DNA of 64,000 nt from Rhizobium aethiopicum (GTDB lineage: Bacteria > Pseudomonadota > Alphaproteobacteria > Rhizobiales > Rhizobiaceae), in assembly GCF_014197535.1 (NCBI RefSeq), contig NZ_JACIFV010000021.1, forward strand, positions 45,392-109,391, in the 5' to 3' direction. Of this stretch, positions 1-8,658 are shown in pieces; the stretch's first letter is position 1; every line of letters starts with the position of its first letter. Below the pieces are notes generated by a model. That model was not told the DNA's origin and searched no databases. It saw only the letters and a list, made by a program, of their open reading frames with translations. The translations under genes and the position numbers were made by a program.

Positions 1-646
1 TCGAACCGGGATCGCCAAGCAGCGCTTCCACCACCTCGCCGCCGCTCTGGCCGCCGCCAACCACGACGATGCGGGCGGCGCGGAGACCGTTGAGGCGCGA
101 CTTGGCCTTGCTGTTGTGGAAGCAATCCGCACCCAGGAAGGCTTTTGCCCAGTCAGGCACGAAGGGCGAGGACCCCGTGCCGATCACCAGATTGCGCGCT
201 TCCTCCTGGCCGTTGTCGAAGCGCAGGATGAAGCGGTCGTCGCGGTGTTCGACGTCACGGATGTCAGTCGAAAAACGCAAGCCCTCCACGCCCTTGGCGA
301 CCCAGGCGAGATAACGTGCGAACTCCTGCCGGGGCACGGCGTCATAATTGGCGTTGAGGAAGGCGTAGAGCCGCTTGTGCGCCACCAAATAGGAAATGAA
401 GGACCAGCGGCTGGTCGGCAGCACAGGGGTGACGAGATCCTTCAGGAAGGACGATTGCAGCTCGACCCCGGGCATCATCATGCCGGGATGCCAGTCGAAG
501 GCGCCGCGCCGCTCGAAGAAGCGGCTGCGGACCTCGGGCACGGATTCCAGCAGGCAGGCAAGGCTCAGATTGGAGGGACCGATGCCGATGCCGGCAAGAT
601 CGAGCGGCTCGTTGAGGGCGTCCCTGCGGGTAAAAGCGACGGTCAT
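1..646 (-). CDS. vbsO: L-ornithine N5-monooxygenase, VbsO-type (3' end outside window)
   Basis: Flavin-dependent N-hydroxylase that would convert L-ornithine to N5-hydroxyornithine, the first committed step of hydroxamate siderophore synthesis in the cytoplasm. Reading leftward from the ATG at 646, the protein begins with a FAD-binding GIGIGPSNLSLA stretch, then a substrate-site region (FDWHPGMMMPGVELQSSFLKD), LVIGTGSSPFVP, and the NADPH-binding VVVGGGQSGGE just before the window edge. About 215 residues are visible, roughly half of the usual 430-450. The start overlaps the NRPS stop in an ATGA, so the two genes are translationally coupled. Family assignment is certain; the vbsO name follows from the gene order MbtH-NRPS-hydroxylase. 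Confidence 0.88.
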   Translation of the reverse strand, partial: MTVAFTRRDALNEPLDLAGIGIGPSNLSLACLLESVPEVRSRFFERRGAFDWHPGMMMPGVELQSSFLKDLVTPVLPTSRWSFISYLVAHKRLYAFLNANYDAVPRQEFARYLAWVAKGVEGLRFSTDIRDVEHRDDRFILRFDNGQEEARNLVIGTGSSPFVPDWAKAFLGADCFHNSKAKSRLNGLRAARIVVVGGGQSGGEVVEALLGDPGS

Positions 647-3600
647 GCGTTATCCTTCTCTGTTTCCTTGAGACGCAGGGCAAGCCTTGAGTGGAAGGCA
701 GGCGACCCGATCATGTGCAGGTGGTTGGTGCCGGTGATGATCTCGGCCGCATGCGCGCGCGGCGACAGGCGGCGCCAATCGATCAGGTTGAGGCCGCGGT
801 TGAGGCTGTCATCGGCTGCCCAGGGATAGATCGGCACGTCGTGAGGAACGAGCCGATGCTTGCGGAAGATCAGGGCATTGTCGATCAGCACCCAGAACGT
901 ATGTTCGCGGCTGCTAATATCGGGCCCATCGGTCGGAAGCGGATCCTTCTCGTCGCCGACGAAGCGCAGGAACTGCTCATAGGTATCGGCGTCCATCGTC
1001 GAAAGCAGCCGGTCCCATTCCGGGCGCATCGCCGTTTTCTGCAGCCATGCCTGCACGTCCCGATGAAGCGCGTCGCGCTCGCCCGGCCGGAAGCGCGGCT
1101 TGGCGCCGATCGCAAATTCCGATCCGAGATCGCAGACATCGACCATCGCCATCATCCGGACGTCGACCTCGTTGGCAAGCGTGCGGGCAGCCTCGTAAGC
1201 CAGAAGCCCGCCCCAGGACCAGCCGAGGAAAGTGCAGGGCGCGCCGCTGCTGTGTTTCCTGATATAATCGACATAGCTCTCGATGATCTCTTCGACCGGC
1301 GCGCCGACCTCCTTCTTCTCGGACAGCGAGTGGCAAATGAAGCCGGTCGCCGGCTGGTCGGCGCCGAGATAATCGACGAGCTTCACATATTCGCGGGTGC
1401 TGACGAGAAGTCCCGGGAAGCAATAGAGCCGCGGCTTGGCGCCTGATGCCCGCAGCACGATCACTTCGGAGAGATCCCTTTCCTCCCCCTGCTCCATCAC
1501 GCCGGCAAAGCCGCGGATGGTCGGATTGTTGAAGATATCGGCGACAGTCAGCGGGATCTTCGGCTGGCGCTGCCTGAACTGCGACAGGATGCGGATCGCG
1601 CCCAGCGAATTGCCGCCGATCGCGAAGAAATTGTCCTCGACGCTGATCGCCTCCAGCTTGAGAACCTGGCGCCAGACATCCAGTACCTCTTCTTCGAGCG
1701 CGGTCGCCGGCTCGACGATTTCGCGCTTGACCGGCTGGGGTGCGGGCAGCGCGAAGCGGTCGAGCTTGCTGTTCGGATTGGTCGGCATTTTTTCCAGTTC
1801 GACCACCGCCGCCGGCACCATGTAGGACGGCAGGCTGCGTTCGAGGCCGGAACGGACCGTCTCGACATCAAGCCTCTCGTCCTTCTTAGGAACGACATAG
1901 GCAACCAGCGCTTTCTCACCGGCATCCTCGTCGCGCAGCACAACCAGGGCTTCGCCGACGCCGGGTTGCTGAAGCAGCGCCGCTTCGATCTCGCCGAGTT
2001 CGATGCGGTATCCACGCAGCTTCACCTGATGGTCGACGCGACCGACGAATTCGACGGTTCCGTCTTCACGCCAGCGCGTGAGATCACCCGAGCGATAGAG
2101 CCGGCCGCCCTCTTTCGAGAACGGATCGGGGATGAAGCGGTCCGCCGTCGTATCGGGCTTGCCGAGATAACCGCGGGCGATGCCCTCGCCGCCGATATAA
2201 AGCTCGCCGGTCACGCCGATCGGGCAAGGATTGAGGTCCGGGTCGAGCACATAGACGCGCCTGAGCCCGACGGCTCGGCCGAGCGGGGCGTAGACGCCCT
2301 GGAATTTCGTGCCGGCCCTCACCTTCCAGACCATCGGCGTCATGATAGTTTCTGTCGGGCCGTAGCCGTTGATCAGCCATTCCGATTTCAGCGCCCGCGA
2401 CAGAAGGTCGAAGGTCGATTGCGCCAGCCCTTCGCCGCCGAAGGAATAGAGCCGCATCGGCGGCGCGCCGTCCGTAATGTCGGCCCATTCCGCCAGCTGC
2501 TGCAGATAGGTTGTCGGAATGCTGGCATTGTTGGCGCCGTGCTTGCGCATCGCCGTCAGGGTCTCTTCCGGTGTCCAGAGCGGCTGGTCGGGCAGAATGA
2601 TGCTGCCGCCTTCCATCAGCGGGTTCATCCACCGCTCATGGCCTCCGTCCGAGCTGAAGGGCAGGAACGGCAGTTCGCGAGACTCCGAACTCATGCCGTA
2701 GACGCGCGAAGTATTCTGAAGATGATGCGTCAGCGGCCCGTGCTCGACGGCGACACCCTTCGGCAGTCCGGTCGATCCCGACGTGTACATGACGTAGGCG
2801 AGCTGATCCTTGTGCGTGGGAACATAGAGCGGCGTATCCGGCTCGACTTCGAGATCGAGCTTGTCGAGTTCGAGGATTGTGGCGTCGAGCTCCTCCGGCA
2901 GGCGATGGCGCAGCCAGCTGTGCGTGAGAACGATCTTGACGCCGCCATCGCGCAGGATGTGGTGGTTGCGCACCGGCGGATGATCTGGCTCGACGGGGAT
3001 ATAGGCGCCGCCGGCCTTCAGCGTCGCGAGTATGCCGACGATCGCTTCCGGCGAACGCTTGATGAAGATAGCGACCGTCATCTCGGCGCGAACGCCGAGC
3101 TGCCGCAGCCGATGCCCGAGTCGGTTGGTGCTCGCCTCCAGCCAGCCATGGCTCCACTCCTCGTCGCCATAGACGATCGCGGTCTTGTCAGGCGTCCGGC
3201 GCGAATGGGCCGATATCAGTTCGTGAACCGGCCTGTCGTCGTTGACGATGTCGTCCTCATAGGGTGCAGACAACCATTCAAGCTCGTCGCTGCCGACGAG
3301 TTCGATATCCCTAATCCTGAGATCCGGCTGCGCGACGATCTGTTCGAGCACCAGGCGGAAATGCTTGGCGACACGGGCGATCAGGGCGCCGTCGTAGAGA
3401 TCCTGAGCATAGTCGATCAGCCCAAATGCGCCGCCTTCCAGACGCGCCTCGACCACCAGGGAAAGCTCGCTGTCGGCACGTGCGCCTGACGGTTCCAGAT
3501 TCGCAGCATCTCTCGCGACCGGATAGGGTTCGCGGAATTCGAACAGCGCCTTGACCACGGCTTCCTGGGCGGCCGCCTCGTCGACCACCAGTTCCTGCGT

Positions 3601-4632
3601 GATGCGCTCCAGCGGCACGAGCCGGCGAAGTCCCTCCTCCGTCACCGACGAGATCATCGTGACGACGTCGTCGAGGGAGTGCCGGGAGGCGAGCGGCAGA
3701 ACGAGAGAAAGAACCTGTTCGGCGCGGCCGCGGCTGGCGAAATGCTCCTTGCAGGGCCGCGCAACGAGGAGGCCGGTCAGCAGAGCATAGTTGCCGCTAT
3801 AGCGCGCCAGCAGCGCGCAGAAGGCGGCGTGAAGCACGCGTTCGACCTGGCATCCCTTGCCCTGTGCATGCCGTTCGAGCCTGCCCCAGAGATCGGGCTC
3901 GATCGCAAACCGATGCTCAGCACGCGCCACGCCGGCAAGCCCACCACTATTGAAGCGAGTGGGAAAGGTCGAGGCGGCATAGTCGAGACCGATCGTCTCG
4001 CGCCAATAGGCCAGTGCTTCCCGCGCCGCATCCGTCTCCAGCCATTCTTCCTCCCGCGTTCCGGCCGAGATTTCCGCCGGCTGCACGTCGCCGGCTGGCG
4101 CGCCGTCGAGACTGCGCGCCAGCGAAGCGGCAAGCACGGACTTTTCGCGGTCGTCTGAGATGATTGGATGCAGCACGATCGTAAGCGTTGATTGTCCATC
4201 GGCAAGCTGGATGATTTGAATGCGCGCACCCGGCCCTTCCAGGAGATCGAAGCGCCTGTCGCGGAAGGCTTTTCGTGCGGCCAAGGCGTCAGTCTCGGAA
4301 AGAGCAGCTCCTTCCTTGCCGAGGATTTCGATCGGCACCGCGTTCGATGCGCCGCGATATTGCTCGATGCGCCCGCCCGCCAGCCGGCGGAAGCAGGTGG
4401 CAAGGGACGAATTCTCAGCCACGAGCGTTCGGCAGGCGCCGGCAATCGTCTCGACAGCGATCGCGGTACCGAACCGCAGCCCGATGACCTGATCGGGAAA
4501 GACGGTGTAATTGCCGATCTGCTCCAGCGACCAGATGCGCTTCTGCGCGATCGTCAGCGGAAAACTCTTGAAGACGGCGTCCACAGCATCGGCCGGGCGG
4601 GCATCGGCGAAATCGGTGATCTGCTTGTTCAT
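643..4632 (-). CDS. vbsS: Single-module nonribosomal peptide synthetase (C-A-PCP-TE), VbsS-type
   Basis: 1329-residue synthetase that would load N5-acyl-N5-hydroxyornithine, trimerise it and release the cyclic trihydroxamate vicibactin. Domains in order: condensation (about 20-450); adenylation (about 465-945) with YVMYTSGSTGLPKG at 613-626, NGYGPTE near 755, YRSGDLTRWREDG near 847 and a terminal lysine in PNSKLDR; carrier protein with the phosphopantetheine serine in GGNSL near 1009; thioesterase with GWSWGG, serine near 1139. The condensation active-site motif reads HPIISDD (155-161) instead of HHxxxDG, so the second histidine is missing. One module for a three-unit product implies iterative use, which the published VbsS model assigns to the thioesterase. 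Second gene of the vbsGSO-like operon, 18 bases after the MbtH gene. Confidence 0.88.
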   Translation of the reverse strand: MNKQITDFADARPADAVDAVFKSFPLTIAQKRIWSLEQIGNYTVFPDQVIGLRFGTAIAVETIAGACRTLVAENSSLATCFRRLAGGRIEQYRGASNAVPIEILGKEGAALSETDALAARKAFRDRRFDLLEGPGARIQIIQLADGQSTLTIVLHPIISDDREKSVLAASLARSLDGAPAGDVQPAEISAGTREEEWLETDAAREALAYWRETIGLDYAASTFPTRFNSGGLAGVARAEHRFAIEPDLWGRLERHAQGKGCQVERVLHAAFCALLARYSGNYALLTGLLVARPCKEHFASRGRAEQVLSLVLPLASRHSLDDVVTMISSVTEEGLRRLVPLERITQELVVDEAAAQEAVVKALFEFREPYPVARDAANLEPSGARADSELSLVVEARLEGGAFGLIDYAQDLYDGALIARVAKHFRLVLEQIVAQPDLRIRDIELVGSDELEWLSAPYEDDIVNDDRPVHELISAHSRRTPDKTAIVYGDEEWSHGWLEASTNRLGHRLRQLGVRAEMTVAIFIKRSPEAIVGILATLKAGGAYIPVEPDHPPVRNHHILRDGGVKIVLTHSWLRHRLPEELDATILELDKLDLEVEPDTPLYVPTHKDQLAYVMYTSGSTGLPKGVAVEHGPLTHHLQNTSRVYGMSSESRELPFLPFSSDGGHERWMNPLMEGGSIILPDQPLWTPEETLTAMRKHGANNASIPTTYLQQLAEWADITDGAPPMRLYSFGGEGLAQSTFDLLSRALKSEWLINGYGPTETIMTPMVWKVRAGTKFQGVYAPLGRAVGLRRVYVLDPDLNPCPIGVTGELYIGGEGIARGYLGKPDTTADRFIPDPFSKEGGRLYRSGDLTRWREDGTVEFVGRVDHQVKLRGYRIELGEIEAALLQQPGVGEALVVLRDEDAGEKALVAYVVPKKDERLDVETVRSGLERSLPSYMVPAAVVELEKMPTNPNSKLDRFALPAPQPVKREIVEPATALEEEVLDVWRQVLKLEAISVEDNFFAIGGNSLGAIRILSQFRQRQPKIPLTVADIFNNPTIRGFAGVMEQGEERDLSEVIVLRASGAKPRLYCFPGLLVSTREYVKLVDYLGADQPATGFICHSLSEKKEVGAPVEEIIESYVDYIRKHSSGAPCTFLGWSWGGLLAYEAARTLANEVDVRMMAMVDVCDLGSEFAIGAKPRFRPGERDALHRDVQAWLQKTAMRPEWDRLLSTMDADTYEQFLRFVGDEKDPLPTDGPDISSREHTFWVLIDNALIFRKHRLVPHDVPIYPWAADDSLNRGLNLIDWRRLSPRAHAAEIITGTNHLHMIGSPAFHSRLALRLKETEKDNA

Positions 4633-4650
4633 CTTGCTGTCCAGACGTTT

Positions 4651-4869
4651 TCAGAGACGCGCATCGGCTGCCATGGCCGAGCGCAGGGAAAGCGGGCGCG
4701 GATCGGCCCAGACGTCACGGATGTGGGCGAGGCATTCCTGCCGCGAACCGGCGAAACCCGCCGCCTGCCAGCTCACCGGAATCCGCTTGTCCTGCGGCCA
4801 GACCGAGTAGTGATGCTCGGTGTCGTGGACGACGATCCAGAGATCGTCGCGGGGCTCAAGATTGTCCAT
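4651..4869 (-). CDS. vbsG: MbtH-like NRPS accessory protein
   Basis: 72-residue MbtH-family protein, which in this family binds an adenylation domain and helps it fold or turn over. Recognised from the family pattern: HDTEHHYSVWP, then P-x-x-W-x-x-x-G, then ECLAHIRDVWADPRP, with the conserved tryptophans present and the usual WTDMRP written as WADPRP. An AGGAG lies 7 bases before the ATG. It is the first gene of the operon with vbsS and vbsO and is directly preceded by the ECF-type promoter at 4903-4930. The symbol rests on the first-gene position in a vbsGSO-like order. Confidence 0.82.
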   Translation of the reverse strand: MDNLEPRDDLWIVVHDTEHHYSVWPQDKRIPVSWQAAGFAGSRQECLAHIRDVWADPRPLSLRSAMAADARL

Positions 4870-4902
4870 TCGAAGCTCCTGCAGAGATTGACGTCATGCG
4901 CA

Positions 4903-4930
4903 AATGACGGATCCCCCCTGCTGGAGTTTA
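4903..4930 (-). promoter_or_regulatory. ECF (RpoI-type) promoter for vbsGSO
   Basis: On the minus strand TAAAC, a 16-base spacer, then CGTCATT. The same elements and spacing occur in the divergent promoter at 4966-4993. The layout equals the TAAAT-N16-CGT box of the Pseudomonas PvdS sigma factor, and vbsGSO is reported to require the PvdS-like sigma RpoI in R. leguminosarum. The inferred start of transcription is about 25-30 bases before the MbtH ATG. Confidence 0.75.
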
Positions 4931-4965
4931 GAAAATTGCTGAGAATTTTTTTCTTCGTTTACCCC

Positions 4966-4993
4966 TAAATCCGCCCAGGGATGGATCGTCATT
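4966..4993 (+). promoter_or_regulatory. ECF (RpoI-type) promoter for vbsADL
   Basis: TAAAT at 4966-4970, exactly 16 bases, then CGTCATT at 4987-4993. It is an exact match to the PvdS-type TAAAT-N16-CGT layout and a near copy of the divergent promoter at 4903-4930. It lies about 70 bases before the vbsA start. Confidence 0.78.
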
Positions 4994-5061
4994 CTACCAA
5001 ATCAGCGCAGGAGCAGACTTCATGCTCGCAGCATCAAGCCCTGCCGATCAAGGAGAACATC

Positions 5062-6048
5062 ATGGATTTCGACGCCGCCAAACAAAGGCGGGTTCTGCAG
5101 GCGCGCAGCTATGTCAGGCTTGCTCCCAATATCGTCCATCTCAACACCGTGCACGGGAATCACGAAATCGCCATCGAAGTCGAAGCCGGCATCGCCTCGC
5201 TGACCTTCTACGAGGGAAATCCCGTGCAATCGGCGGAGCTTCTCATGGCGGCCGCCGAAGCGGTGACGGCGCAAGATCGGTCGATCAAATCGGTCGCTTT
5301 CGAAGGCCATCAGGCAAGTCTTCCAAGACATATTTTAAGCGCAGGAAAGCTCGATTCCGCAATTCTGTGGCAATGGCCGTCGCTGTGGCTGCCGCAGCTA
5401 ACCTATCCGCTCCCGCCGGTGCAGCAGATGACTGCGGGCAGTTATCATCCGCGCCGGCCGGCAAAGCCGAAGGGCACGGTCTACCAGCGCTTCATCCCCT
5501 GGCTGGAGCGGGACATCAGCTTCAGGGTGGCCGATCCCGAGACCGATCTTGCAGACTTTCACCGCTGGATGAACGACGAGCAGGTCAACACGATCTGGGA
5601 GGATGCGGGCTCGATCGACAGGCACCGGGAGATCCTGGAAGAGAGGATCGCCGATCCGCATATCCTGCCGCTGATCGGCAGTTTCGCCGACATTCCCTTC
5701 GGCTATTTCGAAGTCTACTGGGCCAAGGAGAACCGGCTCGGTGCCTACTACGATGCCGACGATTGCGATCGCGGATGGCATGTGGCGATCGGCGAGCCGG
5801 ATTATCGCGGCAAGAAATGGATCAGCGCCTGGCTTCCCTCGCTGATGCATTTCATCTTCCTTGACGATCCCCGCACCAAGCACATCGTCGGCGAACCGCG
5901 CGCCAGCCACGAGCAGCAGATCCGCAATCTCGACCGCTCGGGCTTTGCCAAGATCAAGCATTTCGATTTTCCGCATAAGCGGGCGCTGCTGGTGATGCTG
6001 ACCCGCGAGCGCTTTTTCGGCGATCATCTCTGGGTCCCCGCATCATGA
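5062..6048 (+). CDS. vbsA: N5-hydroxyornithine acyltransferase (IucB/RhbD-like GNAT), VbsA-type
   Basis: 328-residue acyltransferase. The C-terminal half (about 150-328) is a GNAT domain of the IucB/AlcB/RhbD siderophore type: DFHRWMNDEQVNTIWEDAG, PLIGSFADIPFGYFEVYWAKE, GWHVAIGEPDYRGK and VGEPRASHEQQIRNLDRSGF. The N-terminal part is the extra segment common in this group. In vicibactin synthesis the enzyme puts (R)-3-hydroxybutyrate on N5-hydroxyornithine. I chose the ATG at 5062 rather than 4981 because 4981 lies inside the ECF promoter and an AGGAG sits 6 bases before 5062. The stop overlaps the next start (ATGA). Confidence 0.82.
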   Translation: MDFDAAKQRRVLQARSYVRLAPNIVHLNTVHGNHEIAIEVEAGIASLTFYEGNPVQSAELLMAAAEAVTAQDRSIKSVAFEGHQASLPRHILSAGKLDSAILWQWPSLWLPQLTYPLPPVQQMTAGSYHPRRPAKPKGTVYQRFIPWLERDISFRVADPETDLADFHRWMNDEQVNTIWEDAGSIDRHREILEERIADPHILPLIGSFADIPFGYFEVYWAKENRLGAYYDADDCDRGWHVAIGEPDYRGKKWISAWLPSLMHFIFLDDPRTKHIVGEPRASHEQQIRNLDRSGFAKIKHFDFPHKRALLVMLTRERFFGDHLWVPAS

Positions 6049-7463
6049 ACGATATGAGCGAGATGAGCGGCAGCCTGCGGAAACGGCGGCTCGCACCGGA
6101 AGATCTTGCCAGCCCGCAGCTTTTCCGGCTGTTGCTGCGGCTCGGGTTGCCCGCAATGTTCGGCCTGTCGATCAATGCCGCGCATCACACGATCAACATG
6201 GTCTTCGTCGGCATGATCGGCGAAGACCAGATCGCCGCGATCATGATCGTGCTGCCGATCCTCATGCTCGTCGCCGCTTTCGGAGAAGGCATCGGCGTCG
6301 GTGTGGCGACCGAGGTCGGGCGGGCGCTCGGCGCCGGCAACCGGTCACGGGCGAGCACCCTTGCCTCGGTCAGCCTTGCCGCCGGCATCACCTTCGGCGC
6401 GGCAAGCGCCATCGCAATCGTCGCATTCCCATCTTTCCTGCTGTTCGGGGCCACACCCGCGATCGAGCCGCTTGCGCAACACTATCTCCTCATCATCGCG
6501 GTCTCGATCCCGCTGACCATGGCGCAGATCATTCTCGATTTCCTGGCGATCGCCGAAGGCAATGCCCGATTCAGCATGTGGACGCTGGTCGCGTGCTTCG
6601 CGCTGAACATCATCCTCGATCCGATCATGATCTTCGGCTTCGGCCTCGGCCTGCAGGGAGTGGCGCTTGCGACCATCTTCTCCCAGGTCGTGGCGCTCTC
6701 AATCTACGGTGCCTATCATGCGAGACGGCTCGGGACGGTCCGGCTGACGTTCGGCTGGCGGTTCGACGATCTCAGGCGTCTTAGGCCGGTTCTTGCCGTA
6801 GGCGCGCCGACGACGCTGACAAGCCTCGCGACGGCGGGCGCAATCGCCGCGATGCTGTCGGTCGCCGGCACCTATCACGGTGAGGACGGCATTGCCGGCA
6901 TGGGGATCGCCTTGCGGCTGCTTGCGGTCGGCGCACTGCCCGTCATCGGCATTTCGCTCGGGGCGCAGTCAATCCTGAGCTTCGCCTGGGGCCGTGGCGA
7001 TATCGGCCGCGTGCTATCGGCAGCCCGCGTGCTAACCGCAGTGACAAGCGCGGTCGGCGGCGCCTATGGACTGACGGCAATGATCTTTTCCGAACATCTC
7101 GCCTCGTTCTTCACCGACGATGCATCCGTGGTGTCGGTCGCAGGACAGGTGATCATCGTAACCCATCTCCCCTTCCTGCTGTTCGGCCTCCGGCAGACCG
7201 TGTTGATCCTATTCCAGGCACAGGGCAGGCCGAAGGCCGCCCTTGCCGTCGGCTTGGCGCAGAACGGATATCTTCTCTTTCCGCTGCTTGCGCTCCTGCC
7301 GCCCTTCTTCGGTTTTTCGGGCCTGCTCTGGGCCATGTTCCTGGCCTCGGCGCTCACCGGCCTGCTGTCATGCTTCTGCCTCGCCCGATCGCTCGGCGCG
7401 CTCCGGCAGCGCTCGGCCGAACCTCTGACATCAATCCGTCCCCATCCCCGTTTTTGCCCATGA
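6045..7463 (+). CDS. vbsD: MATE-family efflux transporter, probable siderophore exporter
   Basis: 472-residue, highly hydrophobic inner-membrane protein with about 12 membrane segments in two similar halves, as in MATE multidrug/DinF exporters. The first half contains LFRLLLRLGLPAMFGLSI and the loop VATEVGRALGAGNRSRA; the second contains GIALRLLAVGALPVIGISLGAQS, the typical repeated MATE helix. It lies between vbsA and vbsL with a 4-base overlap on the left and a 10-base gap on the right, so co-expression from the RpoI-type promoter is expected. Export of the finished siderophore is an inference from this position, and so is the symbol. Confidence 0.72.
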   Translation: MNDMSEMSGSLRKRRLAPEDLASPQLFRLLLRLGLPAMFGLSINAAHHTINMVFVGMIGEDQIAAIMIVLPILMLVAAFGEGIGVGVATEVGRALGAGNRSRASTLASVSLAAGITFGAASAIAIVAFPSFLLFGATPAIEPLAQHYLLIIAVSIPLTMAQIILDFLAIAEGNARFSMWTLVACFALNIILDPIMIFGFGLGLQGVALATIFSQVVALSIYGAYHARRLGTVRLTFGWRFDDLRRLRPVLAVGAPTTLTSLATAGAIAAMLSVAGTYHGEDGIAGMGIALRLLAVGALPVIGISLGAQSILSFAWGRGDIGRVLSAARVLTAVTSAVGGAYGLTAMIFSEHLASFFTDDASVVSVAGQVIIVTHLPFLLFGLRQTVLILFQAQGRPKAALAVGLAQNGYLLFPLLALLPPFFGFSGLLWAMFLASALTGLLSCFCLARSLGALRQRSAEPLTSIRPHPRFCP

Positions 7464-7473
7464 GAGGATCATC

Positions 7474-8658
7474 ATGAACCAGTCCTTCAGCCCCCGCGAC
7501 CTTGGCGCCCATGCGGCCGACGATCTCTTCACGCCCGTTAATCCGGCCGCCTTCAACGCCGTGTCGCCGCCGATCTTTCAGACGTCGCTCTTCACCTATG
7601 ACAGTTACGAGGCGATGGAGGATGTCTTCGCCGGCCGGGTGCGCAACTTCATCTATTCACGCGGCGACAATCCCACCGTCCGCGAATTCGAGCTGCTGGT
7701 CGCCCGTCTTGAGGGGGCCGAAGATGGACGCGCCTTTTCGAGCGGAACGGCCGCCATTACCTCGACCATTCTCAGCCTCGTGGAAGCGGGCGACCGTGTC
7801 GTCGCCGTCCGCCACCTCTATAATGACGTCTACCGCCTTCTCGTGAAGCTGCTCGGCAGGCTCGGCGTCACCGTGGATTTCGTCGATCCCTCCGATCATG
7901 ACGAGGTGCGCAAGGCGCTGCCGGGCGCCAAGCTGCTCTATCTCGAAAACCCCTCTTCCTTCGTCTTCGAGCTTCAGGACATCGTGGCCCTGTCGGCCAT
8001 GGCGAAGGAGGCCGGTGTGACGACCGTCATCGATAATTCCTGGGCGACGCCGCTCTTCCAGAAGCCGATCCAGCACGGCGTCGATATCGTCATTCACGCC
8101 GCCTCGAAATATCTTGGCGGCCACAGCGATACGGTCGCCGGCGTCGTCGTCGGTACGAAGGAGGCGATCGCCAAGATCAACGCGACCTCCTATCCCTATG
8201 TCGGCGCCAAGCTCTCGCCGTTCGAGGCGTGGCTCCTGCTCCGCGGCATGCGCACGCTGCGCGTCCGGCTGAAGGAGCACGAGCGCAGCGGGCTTCTGCT
8301 CGCCGACCGGCTGAAACAGCATCCCGACATCGCCCGCGTTCGCCACCCGGCCTTTCAGGACCATCCGGGCCGGGCGACGCTGTCGGGTTATGCCGGGCTC
8401 TTCGCCTTCGACCTCACGCCCGACATCGATGTCGCGCGGTTCGTCAACGCGCTGCGCGAGATCCGCCTCGGCGTCAGCTGGGGAGGCCCGGAAACCCTTG
8501 TGGTTCCCGCCAAGGTCGCGCTGCAGATCCCCGACCGGATGACCACCTTCATCCGGTTCGGCGTGAGCGAACAGACGATACGTTTCGCCGTTGGGCTGGA
8601 AGAACCGGAACTGCTGTGGAACGATTTGCAGCAGGCGCTGCACGCCGCGAGACGGTAG
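7474..8658 (+). CDS. vbsL: PLP-dependent Cys/Met-metabolism-fold enzyme, VbsL-type ornithine epimerase
   Basis: 394-residue fold-type I PLP enzyme of the cystathionine synthase/lyase superfamily. Visible hallmarks: FIYSRGDNPTVREFE (about 58-72) for phosphate binding, FSSGTAAI, VIDNSWATPLFQKP with the cofactor aspartate, and the Schiff-base lysine in AASKYLGGHSDTVAG (K212). By sequence alone it would be called O-acetylhomoserine sulfhydrylase-like. Its place as third gene of a vbsADL-like operon points to VbsL, the enzyme proposed to epimerise acylated L-ornithine to the D form found in vicibactin. The last 110 bases overlap the end of the convergent rpoI gene. Confidence 0.75.
   Translation: MNQSFSPRDLGAHAADDLFTPVNPAAFNAVSPPIFQTSLFTYDSYEAMEDVFAGRVRNFIYSRGDNPTVREFELLVARLEGAEDGRAFSSGTAAITSTILSLVEAGDRVVAVRHLYNDVYRLLVKLLGRLGVTVDFVDPSDHDEVRKALPGAKLLYLENPSSFVFELQDIVALSAMAKEAGVTTVIDNSWATPLFQKPIQHGVDIVIHAASKYLGGHSDTVAGVVVGTKEAIAKINATSYPYVGAKLSPFEAWLLLRGMRTLRVRLKEHERSGLLLADRLKQHPDIARVRHPAFQDHPGRATLSGYAGLFAFDLTPDIDVARFVNALREIRLGVSWGGPETLVVPAKVALQIPDRMTTFIRFGVSEQTIRFAVGLEEPELLWNDLQQALHAARR

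Noticed and set aside
1966..3489. 507-codon plus-strand frame within the NRPS gene
   Set aside because: Antisense to conserved adenylation-domain motifs; not a gene.
5062..6048. Reading this gene as an aerobactin or rhizobactin 1021 acetyltransferase
   Set aside because: The GNAT family is the same, but no IucA/IucC-type synthetase is present and the neighbours are an NRPS, MbtH and PLP epimerase, which fits vicibactin.
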